Source: Linnemannia hyalina
Taxonomy: Eukaryota > Mortierellomycota > Mortierellomycetes > Mortierellales > Mortierellaceae
DNA length: 64,000 nucleotides
Assembly: GCA_019671135.1 (NCBI GenBank)
Contig: JAHRHY010000003.1
Location: forward strand, 2,232,001 to 2,296,000
Direction: 5' to 3'
Part shown: in pieces, positions 33,891-44,230 of the stretch
How positions within the stretch are numbered: the stretch's first letter is position 1
Layout of the letters: every line of letters starts with the position of its first letter
Notes under the pieces: generated by a model
The model's database searches: none
What the model was told of the DNA's origin: nothing
The model's input: the letters and a program-made list of their open reading frames with translations, nothing else
Position numbers and translations under genes: made by a program

Positions 33891-33920
<30 letters not shown>
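33891..33920. repeat. Poly(T) run of 30
   Basis: Uninterrupted T homopolymer in the intergenic gap. It could be a retroposed poly(A) end or slippage-grown; no element is visible next to it. Confidence 0.9.
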
Positions 33921-34340
33921 CGTATGCACCATTCACTTTGCTATTTCAATGCACCGTTACCAAACCCTCGTCTCCAGTGAGTACGGAATCTCGGTTAGAA
34001 AAGTAGATGGACTCAATAACAACCTGATAACAAGAAAAGAGATCGGGTGTCCACTTGTCTGGTTTTCCCTCTACGCCAAGTTAGTCAAGCATACCTCCCC
34101 GGAAGAAGATTATCTCCCCCTTTCTTGACCGTCCACGGGTTTATTATTTAAACATTTAGTTCTTCCCTTTTTCTTTTTCCTTCTTTCTCTTTCTTACTAT
34201 CCTTTTTTCCTTCAACTTTTCACGCCCTCAATTGCTACTACCTCCTTTTTATCCCCCTTCACCCTCCTCTTTCTCTTTCCACTTTCACATCAACCAAAGC
34301 AACCACAAACTCTCACACTTCACACATACTTACATTCACC

Positions 34341-36176
34341 ATGGGTTTTGGATTTACTTACGATGTTCAGCTCGACACCGAGCAGCCCTTCATTGTCGAG
34401 CTCGACTTGAACCAAACCAATTACCAGACTCTCAGCGGTGCCATTACCCTCAATCTCGAGAGGTCAGAGTCCTTCAAGGTCGCCACCATCGCCATTCATG
34501 GACACAGTAAGCATTCCTCCTTTCCCTATTGAAGATTTTCAAAACACAAGCGAAACATGATATGCAAAGATCGCCTTGTTCCTTTTTTCTTCCCTTGAGT
34601 TCAAATGCTGACTTGGCCCATCGCTCATAATCTACCCGCTATTTCACCGTTCTCACAAAAAAAAATAGTCGGAGCAATGATAAAGAGCGGGTCAGTTGAT
34701 CAGGAGCTGGTTCGCGATAACTTGGTCGAGGTCACTGTCGACCTTGTGGCAGCAAACGACACCAACGGCAGTGGAACCATTGAGCTCGAGGCTGGCGAGC
34801 AATTCATTCCCTTCAGGATCGATCTCCCTCACCCTGGCGATTTGCCTCCAACATTGATCAACAAACTCGACACACCTTACATCGACTGGAAGTACGAGAT
34901 CCATGCAACCTTGCGCCGCAACTACTTTTTCTCGTCCACCCGTGTGGTCAAGCACGACTTGATCCTCCGCCGCCCAATCGGTCCCACCAGCGATAACGAC
35001 CTGACGTCTTCGATGGATCGCCCCGGTCAGTACAGGAGCAAGCTGACGGCCCCCGGACATTTGGTTCTCGGACAGGATCGTCTTTTGGCCAAGGCCGAGC
35101 TCAAGGCCCGTGGCAAGGAGTTCGTGATCAAGGAGGTCGACTGTGCCATCATCCAGCTTGAGGACATCGACTATGTCACCAAGAATGCTTCCATGTAAGT
35201 TCACTTAACAGAAGCGTTGGTTTTTCTTTTTATTTCCTCTTTACCCCATCTTTCTTTGCCTTTGTTTGTCCGACAGCTTCTATTTGCGTTATCTGCCTTC
35301 TTCTCGCCATCAGTTGACGGCGGGGAGATCAGATCAAAGAGGAGGGTGTGTTTATGCGTGCGTTAGTGTGCCGGAAAGGGAAAAGAAGAGCCTTTTTTTT
35401 TGGTGCACAGCGGAGGATCAGGAGGACAAGGAAGAAAGGGAGGTTAGGAGGGATAAGCAAACACATTCCTTTCATCGTCAATCTCCCGTTGGTCCCTTCT
35501 CCTGCATCCGTTCAGGCTATCTCCTTTAGTGTAATTCTTTCTTACTTCTTACTTCTTACTTTCCTCTTTTTACTTTTATTCCACCCTTTTTTTTTTTTTT
35601 TTTTGGCTGGTATCGTGTCCTTGTGTTCCCATTGGCATTTCTTCCCCCTCATTGTTCTCCTCCGATGCGTCAACAGCCCAATGACCTTAGGATGCCTTAT
35701 TTGGAACAAAATACACATTCCCATCAAACAACATGGCTAATTGCTCTTTTTCTATTCATACTCTCCAACCACCTGATAGTGAGGGACAAACCTGTGTCAT
35801 CAACAGCTCTAGACTCGTCTCCTCGATCCACCTGGTCACCAACGACGAGGCAGACATGGATTTCGGCCGTTTCAAGCCCATCGAGTTTGATCTCCGGGTC
35901 GACAACCACCAATTGATCCCTACCGAGCGTGGACTCGGCTGGCTCAACATCTCACACGTCCTCCGTTACACTGTTCACTTTATGGATGTCAACCAGCCTG
36001 CTTTAATCTCAGAGTTACCCTTGTATGTGGGTAATGAGGTGATTTCGAGCTGTGAGTGCGCAACAGTCGTGCCAAAGTCTTCGACCGGTCGGTTGTTGGA
36101 GCATTTGCATATCTCGGGTGCTGAGGACCATTGTTTGCATCATGAGAAGGAGGGTACCCCCGAGCCCGAGCCATAA
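34341..36176 (+). CDS. Arrestin-fold protein, second paralogue
   Basis: Exons 34341-34506, 34669-35194 and 35780-36176 give 362 aa. The layout copies the upstream gene: same phases and identical lengths for exons 1 and 2. Recognisable arrestin segments are PFIVELDLNQTNYQTLSGAI, FIPFRIDLPHPGDLPPTLIN, YIDWKYEIHATLRRNYFFSS and AKAELKARGKEFVIKEVDCA. The last exon is 225 nt shorter than its paralogue's and ends GTPEPEP; no PPxY motif or His-rich stretch is present, so ligase recruitment would differ. The second intron (585 bp) is long for this genome and contains a 21-T run near 35587. Confidence 0.83.
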
Positions 36177-36499
36177 AGTTGTTTGTGTGTGTATTTTTTT
36201 CTAGTTTCTTTTTTTTTTTTTCCCCTCTTTTGTTTTGTACTTGTAACTATCCCCCCTCTCGCAGAAATAAAAATAACATAAATTAGCCTTTTTGCAAACA
36301 AAAAAAAATTAACCACACGAAAAGACAACTACGGATCGTTGGACAAAGGAGAAAAAAAACCGTTTGATACCATTCTGTATAGTCATGTTGGACATTTAAA
36401 AGGTTTCATTGGATGTGGGACATGCTTGATTGCGACACACTATGAGTATGAATAACAAATGGGTTTGCTTCTGCTTTGTTCCTGCTCAAGAACCGTACT
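36177..36499. other. Tail-to-tail gap, arrestin 2 and GH16
   Basis: 323 bp between two convergent stop codons; T- and A-rich, with an aataaa at about 36265. It holds the two 3' ends and nothing else visible. Confidence 0.6.
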
Positions 36500-37830
36500 T
36501 TATAATGAAAGAACATGAAGTACAAAGACAGAAAAGACGGATACCAATGATATCCAGGCCAACGACGATCCAGATCTAGATCCAAAGCGTGATACACCTT
36601 GGTTCCACTTGGGAAGAGGCGACCTGTTCCCAACCAGCGACTTGCCACCACCACCATTAAACCGTCCCCAATGCAACCCTCCATTCTCAAGTGTCGAGAA
36701 CTTTGGCGCATTATCCCCCAACACAATAGCCTCCTTGGCCAACGGCGACGACGTGTCCTTCGCCAATGGATTAACAAAATTCTGGTACCCCTTATCCTTT
36801 GGCGGCCAAGCGTTCGGATCCACTGGAGAATGACACTTGACATCAACCCAATCAACCATCATCTCATACGCGGGTTGTCCCTCCTCCCAGACTGTTGGCC
36901 CCCCAGCCCACTCGCGGGTCTCGGGGTCTGATAAACCTCCATCCCAGATACTGAATTGAATCTGAGAAGGCGTGTTGGGGTATTTGGTACCGTTGACTTC
37001 TGACCGGAGGAGGGTACGAATGACTTTTCCGTTGATGAACCAGGTGAGACTGTTGGGGAGCCATTCGATGGTGTAGGTTTGGTATTCTTGTGCGGGATGG
37101 ATTCCGATATCTTTGCGATCCGAGTGGCTGTAGTCGATGTCCTTTGGGTCCATGTTTGCTGGAGTTCTCTATAAAAAAAAATTCAGAAATAAGACGCGTT
37201 ATGTAAGCGGGGGATTGTTCGCGTTTTTGGCAACAACAACAACAAAAAATTAACACGCTTTTGTTTTTGTGCCCCAAATAAAATGGGAAAGACAGTTACC
37301 CAGTAGTAGTTGCTTTGAACTTCGGTAGGATCCCTGCCAACCCATTCGTAGTCAATCTCGTCACCGGTCAAGGAGCTGCGGAAGATGAACGATGAGATGA
37401 TTCCTCCACTGAGCGATCCAGACTTGATCCTCGCCGACACCGTTCCATACAGCATCCATCTATCGGTGAAGGAAAGAAAATAGGAAGAACGTGTCAATCA
37501 ACGCGAAAACATTGGATCGAACATAGTACTACTAGTGGCCATGAAAACAATTCTTAAAGACATCAAGAATAACATCCGCTTTTGCAAAAAAAAAAAATAC
37601 CTGGTGCTGGAGACGGTGGCACCAAAGCCAGGCTTGTTTCCAAACTTGTTGATAGTGTTTCCCTTTTGTAGTTTGAGGATTAAGTTGCCCTTCTCGATGC
37701 GAGCATTGTTGGGTTGGAAATCTGACGTCCAGGCCGCGTCTAATGGGTTTCCCGAGAAGTTTGCATGTCCAATAACCGTGTCTATCGAATTGAAGTTCTA
37801 ACAAATGTGCAAGGGTTGGCATTGGCAACG

Positions 37831-37866
<36 letters not shown>

Positions 37867-38287
37867 AAGAAAGAAAAACCACTTTGTCAATCTTTTTTTT
37901 TTCACTTCAAGAAGAAAAAAACAACGAATAAGGGTTGTAATTTATCGCTCATCCTATCCCCATAATATCATCCCTATCCACCAGCGCGTCATTGTGGTTT
38001 ACCTCGGTGAAAGACACGCATTCTGGTAGAGGCAGGCAGGTATTACTGTTATGCGAGTTCTCAGGTTGACAACCTAGGGCCAAGGAACAAAAGGACTGGG
38101 CATTTGAGCACCAACCCGATTGGCAGCAGGGGGCTTCGGCAGGGCATGCAGATCCGCCCTTGTAGTGAGAGCATCCTATTGTCGCGTCGGCAGAGCCTAC
38201 TATTGACCATGAGGTGTTGGCAAGAAATGTCGCGATGGAGAGAAGGCAAAGGTAACGTGAGATATGTCGATTTGAATGGAGAATCAT
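36500..38287 (-). CDS. GH16 cell-wall transglycosylase, CRH (Crh1/Utr2) type
   Basis: CRH enzymes attach chitin to beta-glucan in the fungal wall. Exons 38287-38003, 37797-37601, 37459-37300 and 37168-36500 give 436 aa. A signal sequence (RYLCLLSIATFLANTSWS) is followed by a Cys-rich chitin-binding-like module (CSHYKGGSACPAEAPCCQSG, WCSNAQSFC, with further Cys) as in Utr2. The GH16 core has WMLYGTVSARIKSGSLSGGI and the catalytic GDEIDYEWVG (both Glu and the helper Asp present), then YQTYTIEWLPNSLTWFINGK and IQFSIWDGG. The C-terminus is a hydrophobic stretch (LAWISLVSVFSVFVLHVLSL) typical of GPI attachment. Intron 1 contains a 34-A run on the plus strand (37831-37864). An ORF extends upstream of 38287 in frame, but 38287 begins the signal peptide. 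Confidence 0.92.
37831..37864. repeat. Poly(A) run of 34 in GH16 intron 1
   Basis: Homopolymer of 34 A on the plus strand, so a poly(T) run in the GH16 pre-mRNA, just 30 nt before the acceptor. It serves as an extreme polypyrimidine tract. Confidence 0.9.
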
Positions 38288-39342
38288 TTGCTTTTGTTTT
38301 TGCTTTGACGCCGTGCTTTGCTCACAAGAAGAAAAAGGAAAGAGGAGGAGGGTGTGAGCGTGAGCTAGAAGAGAGTCTAGGTCGTGCGGTGTGAGTGAAG
38401 AGTCGTAACGGAGATTGATTGTGTATTGTGGAGGCTGTGTTTTTATGAATGAGCAAAGGAGATATAAAGGAGGGGAGAAAGACAAAAGGAGCAAAGAAAA
38501 GAGAGGAAAGTCAAAGGGGAAGAGAAGACGAGAAGGAACATCATAATGAGAAAGGTCCGATTCCATTGCTATAGAGATGACGAACAACAGATGAGAGCAC
38601 AATGTTGTTGTTGGGTTCGACCTTCCATTGCCAACGGAAAAGAGAAAGCCAGGAGCAGCAACACCGATGCTCTACATGCCATGGTGTGCATAGCAACACG
38701 GATAGACACCCTTTCTTTAGCAAGAAAGGGAAACAAGGGTTCGGCAATCCTTCCATAACTCGATTGCGCCCCATGCCTGATCAAACAGCAAGGTCCCGGA
38801 TCGATGATTCGATGGGATAAAATCGCCCTCATTCTACATTCCAGCCTGGGCTGGTCCGTGTTCTGCCAGCTCTATGATAGCATGAACACATTCAATTGCT
38901 CCATCTCATGGACGAGATATACAATGAATGGAAAAGAGAAAGGTCTGCGAGAATTGAAAGGTACTTTCCTTCAACTTAGCCAGCTGCTTGCAACAAGTAC
39001 ACCAGTGACTTCAACGGGGGAAGGAAATGGGATCCATCTATAGAATTCGAATGCCCACCCCACACCCTCGTACATATGTGCGAGGTCATTGGTATATCAT
39101 TCCTCGCTTTGTTTACTTTTCTTTCTTCAAGTACCAGGTCACTGTGTAATAAACATTGACCATGAGCTATGTAAAGGTTGCCACATGGTCGGGCTCAAAC
39201 ATACAAAGTTGGTTAGGACTGACATGTTCACTATTTGGTTTTTTTTGTGGACTCAGGGAGATCCTAGACAAATTGGAAGACAACCCTTTCATTTCCGTAC
39301 CTTATTCTCTCTCTCTCCCTCTTACCCTCTCCCTCCCTCGTT

Positions 39343-39376
<34 letters not shown>

Positions 39377-40258
39377 GGTTTGCTTCTCTCTCTTAACTCA
39401 CTAGAGACACCCTCTTGGATGCACGATCGATCTGATTGATAGCCAACAAATAAACAAAAGAGCAAAGCAGTGGTCATCGAATGTATCGCACGCGTTGTAG
39501 AATACTTCGTCAGGGTTACCTGGAGACTCTCTTAATCTACGCCACCTCTGGGCACAAACAAACCAGCGAAAACAAGTTTCCAGGCCAAGGAAAGAAGAAG
39601 GAACCCTGACCAACCAAGAAAGAAATAGAACTGCTCACAAGAAAGAAAAGAAAAAAAAAAGGCACCCTCGCCTCATTTTTGCAGGGGAACACAAGAGAAA
39701 CATCAAAGGGAACACGGCAAGACAACAGGGACCACATGCGAGGCGGTGCGCAATCTTTCATCTTTCCCATTTTCTCGTTCCATGTCTTCGCAGCAGAGAT
39801 GGATAAGAAGACCGCATTATTCCAGACAAACAAAATAGTGGAGAGAGGGAGGCTATTGCGAATTATTTGGACTGGACCGTGTGAACATGGGGAAGAGTGT
39901 CTCAAATGATTGCATTGGCGCATTGTTTTCTTTTGTGTTATTTGTGCGATGAAGGGTGTTGGCGAAGTGGCGCGACTAAATGTACAAGGGAGGGAAGGAA
40001 GGAAAGAGAAACAGAAACAGAAATATGCTGGAGTGGCTAAAATGCTTCTTTTGCAATGGCAATGAAAGGGGGTGGGAGTGAAGAGAGAATAAAAAAGAAG
40101 ACAAGGGAATGGATGAATGCTATGTTGGATGAATGAATGAAAAGGACTATGGTACAACTGAAAAGAAATGGAGCAACTGCCACACACTCTGGAATCAAGG
40201 GAATAGGAAGAAGGACGACTAGGGGTGTATCCAGGAGCATCCTTTGTTGCCTTTCTTC
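38288..40258. other. Upstream region of GH16 gene
   Basis: Nearly 2 kb with no gene I can support. Contents: the purine-rich (plus strand) GH16 promoter at 38320-38530, a run of 31 T at 39345-39375, and A/G-rich stretches at 39580-39660 and 39990-40150. Minus-strand ORFs up to 293 codons (39537-40418) are Phe/Ser/Leu-rich products of purine-rich DNA. Confidence 0.5.
39345..39375. repeat. Poly(T) run of 31
   Basis: Uninterrupted T homopolymer preceded by a CT-rich tract (39305-39340). No flanking duplication was seen. Confidence 0.9.
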
Positions 40259-41137
40259 TTACGACCTCTTTGATTTGCCTACATGAAAAGACAAGGGTAG
40301 CAGTTGAGAAGAAAGAGAGACAAAGAGGATATAAGTAAAGGTCCAGAAAAGATCCAACTGTCGGTACGACACAAATGACGGAAAAAAAGATAGCCCATAG
40401 CCCAGATGGTATCGCCATGGGCTGGTGTCTCTTCTCCCGTTTAGATCTCCAGGAGACAAAAGCACAATGTATGAGTCTTATCCTCCCTGCACATCCTGCA
40501 CATCCGAGTGGTCGCCTTAGCCATCTCTCTTTCCTTGCTCAATCTCTTCTCATTGTCCTGTTCTTTGTTGTTATCTCGCTTGGTGTGTGGCTGGTGGCCA
40601 CCCGAGAGGCAGGCCCCGTGTTGGTACTCCTGCTTTTCGTGTTTACTCCGGCGCAAGGTTCAATACATCCGACGATAGAGACACGATTGAACACAAGGGT
40701 AATCAAAGAAGCGAAATTGAGATGAAAACAGCAGTTGCAATACAATAGTGTTTGTCGCCTCCAGATATTAAACGCGTTATTGTTTGTTTTCCGTCAAATA
40801 CCAGATAGTTTGATTGTTTACCTGGGCTGAGAAGTGGTGAGTGCGGGGAAGGAGAGTGGAGGTGGTGGTGGTAGTGACTTGGGTGGGAGTGGTGCAGATG
40901 AAGAATGTTGGCGTAGTTCTCGTACGAGAGCTGAACAAGGAAGCAGAGGAAGACCAGCAGGATTGAGCTCAACATGAGCACGTTGGTCATCTATTTGCAG
41001 CAGATATCATACCGAAGAGTCAGTTTTTTTTTCTCGGTGTGGTCAAGAATAAGAGTCTATGATCGTTTTTTTTCCTTCTGATATCGAGCTTCTAGGTATT
41101 GTTCTATCCTTACAGGAAGACCTGTCGACTGTTCCAT
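40259..41137 (-). CDS. Candidate small single-pass membrane protein
   Basis: Exon 1 (41137-41114) encodes MEQSTGLP from an ATG in good context (accaaaatgg) with a gtaagg donor; exon 2 (40990-40822) continues MTNVLMLSSILLVFLCFLVQ, a clear membrane segment, then a His/Ser/Pro-rich stretch (ILHLHHSHPSHYHHHLHS) to a gtaaac donor. The 3' end is unsure: joining to the acceptor at 40278 gives GKSKRS and a stop at 40259, while another phase from the same exon would read ANQRGRKKKGNKGCSWIHP. The last intron would be about 540 bp, long here. Family unknown. Confidence 0.35.
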
Positions 41138-41675
41138 TTTGGTATGTCTGTTCCTTCTGCTTCTTGTGTGGTTGTTGTTGGTTGTTTGTTGATTGTTGTT
41201 GTTGAATGAGTGCGAGAGACAAAAAGCGTGATTTCGAAAGAAGCGACCAGCAGTGAGAAGAAAAAACTGATCGGCAACGCGGTGTGGTGTTTGGCGGGAG
41301 TGAAGAGTGAGCTGAGAGAGAGTGAGGCGGGAGTGAGGCGGGAGTGAGGTGGGAATGAGTATGTATATGCGGGCTGGAGTGCAGAAGAGAAGAAAGAGAG
41401 AAGAGAGAAGAGTAGAGAGAGAGAGAGAGAGAAAGAGAGACCGAGGCTGTGAGTGCGAACAGGAATAGGTATTCAGAGAGAAAGGGCTCTCATATCCAAT
41501 TCATTATTGGCGGTGTTGAACGTGCTTGGCCATCGTCTGCTCTTTGATTAGCATTCAACAGTCACGGACACTTCTTTTTTGTTGTCTCTTCTTGAGAACC
41601 TCGCAACTCCTGGTCAACCATCTCTTCGCTCGCACTTCCACTCCGCCACCAAAACAAGACGACCACAAGGACATC
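41138..41675. other. Divergent region before PPIL2
   Basis: 538 bp. It contains purine-rich leader sequence of the candidate small minus-strand gene, with repeated ggagtgaggcg units near 41320-41355 and an (AG)n run at about 41411-41435, followed by the PPIL2 promoter. No other gene. Confidence 0.55.
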
Positions 41676-44121
41676 ATGGGAAAAGGAACAGGCAAGAACA
41701 GCAGCCCCACTCATCACAGATATGCAAGGGAGACAAGGAATACATATAATGACACTCGGTTAACATTCATTCGTTTCGTGTGTCCTTGTCATTTCTAGAC
41801 AAGATGTACATCACTCACTCCGAGTGGAGCAACGAGTTCTCGGAGGGCGGTATGATCTTTGGAGGCGCAGGAGGACGCAGGAACACCCAGATCTTCCGCC
41901 GGTTGCCCTTCGACTGCTGCTCGCTCTCACTCCAACCCTTTGAGCACCCCGTCTGCACCGAAGACGGGATCATCTTTGACCTTGTGTAAGGTTCTAACAG
42001 GCAGCGATTGAACGATAAAACGGCAGATCATAAACGGTAGCATATTCTCACAACCCTCCTGCAATACATGCAAATAACTAACCATCGATCGATCGATTTA
42101 ATCGCTCTCTTCCTTTAGTAACATTGTCCCATACCTGAAAAAGTTTGGAACGAACCCTGCGACAGGAGAGAAACTCGATCCCAAGACACTGATCAAACTT
42201 AACTTTTTCAAAAATGCCAACGGTAAATAATCACTTCGCTATGCATCTACACGATGGTACTCAGAGCTCAGAAAGAACCGAGATAACTTATCTCGGTTGA
42301 ATTCCCTTCTTAGATGAATACCACTGCCCGATCACCCTGAGAGTGTTCAACGAAAATACCCATATTGTCGCCATCAAAACTTCAGGAAACGTCTATGCAT
42401 TCGAGGCTGTGGAGCGACTCAACATCAAGGCAAAGTTCTGGAAGGATCTCATGACAGACGAGTCATTCTCGCGAAAGGATATCATTACCATCCAGGTACT
42501 TGTGTCTGCTGGATTGCCGTGATCAATCGCAAGTGTTATCACGACAACGCAGACTCGGTATCTAATCAAAACCCGACAACTTATTCGTATGAAACACATA
42601 GGATCCTCACAATCAGAAGAACTTGGCTGATTTCCACTACGTCAAAAATGACCTTGCAGCATTGAATGAAGGTAATCATTCTGGTTAACAGGAGATCATA
42701 TGGATTTGTGGATGAACAAGCTCGATATACCGCTTATGCCAACCGGCAACTCACCCCACAATTGTTATTCCTTGTCCCAACTTTAAATATACTAATAGAG
42801 AAGGAAAAGAAGAAGCGGGATCCGATGAACAATATCAACCAGCAGGGGTCAACAGGCAAGATTCTTTCGCAGCTCAACATGGAAAAGATCGAAAAGGCGG
42901 CGGTCGAAAAGAAAAAGAAGGAGGAGGCAACCAAGGCTGTGGGAGGCACTGCCAACAAGGCGATGGATGCCATGGCGAACAAACCGGCATTGGCTTACAA
43001 CGCAGCATCGTATACTACTGGACGCGCAAGTGCCTCGTTGACCTCAACCGCCGTCAGCGTATCGACCACCAACGAACGCGCCCTGATGAGTCATGAGGAG
43101 TACATGTTTCCCTTGATCAAGGCCAAAGGATACGGAAGCATCATCACCAACTTTGGAAAAATTAACATTGAGCTCTTCTGCGACCAGGTACGATAAATCG
43201 CATCTCAAGAACCTATACCTTGAAGTGACTGTTTTCTACAGTACCCCGTTGCAACATCGTCGACTCACACTTTGTTTCCGACTTTTCCACATAGACGCCA
43301 AGGACGTGCTACAACTTTATTATGCTGGCCAAGTCGGGATACTACAAGGATGTCAAGTTCCATCGCAAGATCAAGAACTTTATGCTTCAAGGAGGTGACC
43401 CCACAGGCACCGGACGCGGAGGCGAATCATACTGGAAGGAGAACTTCAAGGACGAGATCAGGGCCAAGCTTTCCCACAACGCTCGAGGAATGCTCAGCAT
43501 GGCGAACAAGGGACCTGGTACCAACTCTTCTCAATTGTAAGCCTCCCTTTTTGTAATTGTTTGTATGGTGTGAACCAAAGCATGTCCTATAGAACAGCCT
43601 GCTAACGCCATTTCACTTCATTCCATAGCTTTATCACATTCAAGCCATGCACGCATTTGGACGGAAAGCACACAGTCTTTGGAAAGGTTGTAGGCGGTAT
43701 GGACGTACTGGACAAGCTCGAGCTAGTTCCAACAAACGAAGACACCGATGTCCCAATCTCACCACCGGGCATTATCATGCAAGATGTCAGCATTTTTGTC
43801 GACCCATATCAAACTTTCACCGAGAGACTGGAACGCAAGCGCAAGTATGAAGAGGAGGCTAAATCGAACCCTATCAAGAAGGAGAACCCGCTGGATCACT
43901 CGACTTGGTTCGGACCTACGATTAAACGCGACGTTGAGGGAGGTGGAACTGTTGGAGGCGGTGTGGGCAAGTATCTCGCGGCCGCCACAGCTGTTGCAGA
44001 GTCGTCGAGTAAGGATCCTAAATCGAAAGCAGATGGGGCGGACGACGCGTCAGCAGCCCCAGAACCTCCCAAGAAGAAGAAGACTGTCTCGCGTGGTTTT
44101 GGCGATTTTAATTCTTGGTAA
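41676..44121 (+). CDS. PPIL2: U-box cyclophilin, PPIL2/Cyp60 type
   Basis: Spliceosome-associated peptidyl-prolyl isomerase with an N-terminal U-box E3 ligase fold. Eight exons: 41676-41691, 41799-41985, 42119-42222, 42314-42495, 42602-42671, 42799-43187, 43295-43536 and 43629-44121, giving 560 aa. U-box: [92 protein letters not shown]. Cyclophilin: [80 protein letters not shown]. The end [10 protein letters not shown] is a signature of the family. The 16-nt first exon (MGKGT) joins in frame only through a GC donor (acag/gcaaga), restoring the family sequence KGTDKMYI. Confidence 0.94.
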
Positions 44122-44230
44122 TAATAATGTAGGGACTAAACAGATCGCAGAAAACGTGCAAACTTTTCTTTTTATTTTAAGAGCATTTTTTTTTTTTGGG
44201 TGACATGCAGTTTTTGAGTGGAGAACAATT

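Larger units (their letters stand above)
32442..34340. other. Gap between the two arrestin genes
   Basis: 1.9 kb without a supported gene. It contains a 40-bp minisatellite (33263-33382), a run of 30 T (33891-33920) and a CT-rich promoter before 34341. Short ORFs across the minisatellite are repeats of the same peptide and are not genes. Confidence 0.6.

Noticed and set aside
39537..40418. 293-codon minus-strand ORF with apparent membrane helices
   Set aside because: Phe/Ser/Leu-rich translation of purine-rich intergenic DNA; no splice, start-context or family support, and similar ORFs appear in other frames.
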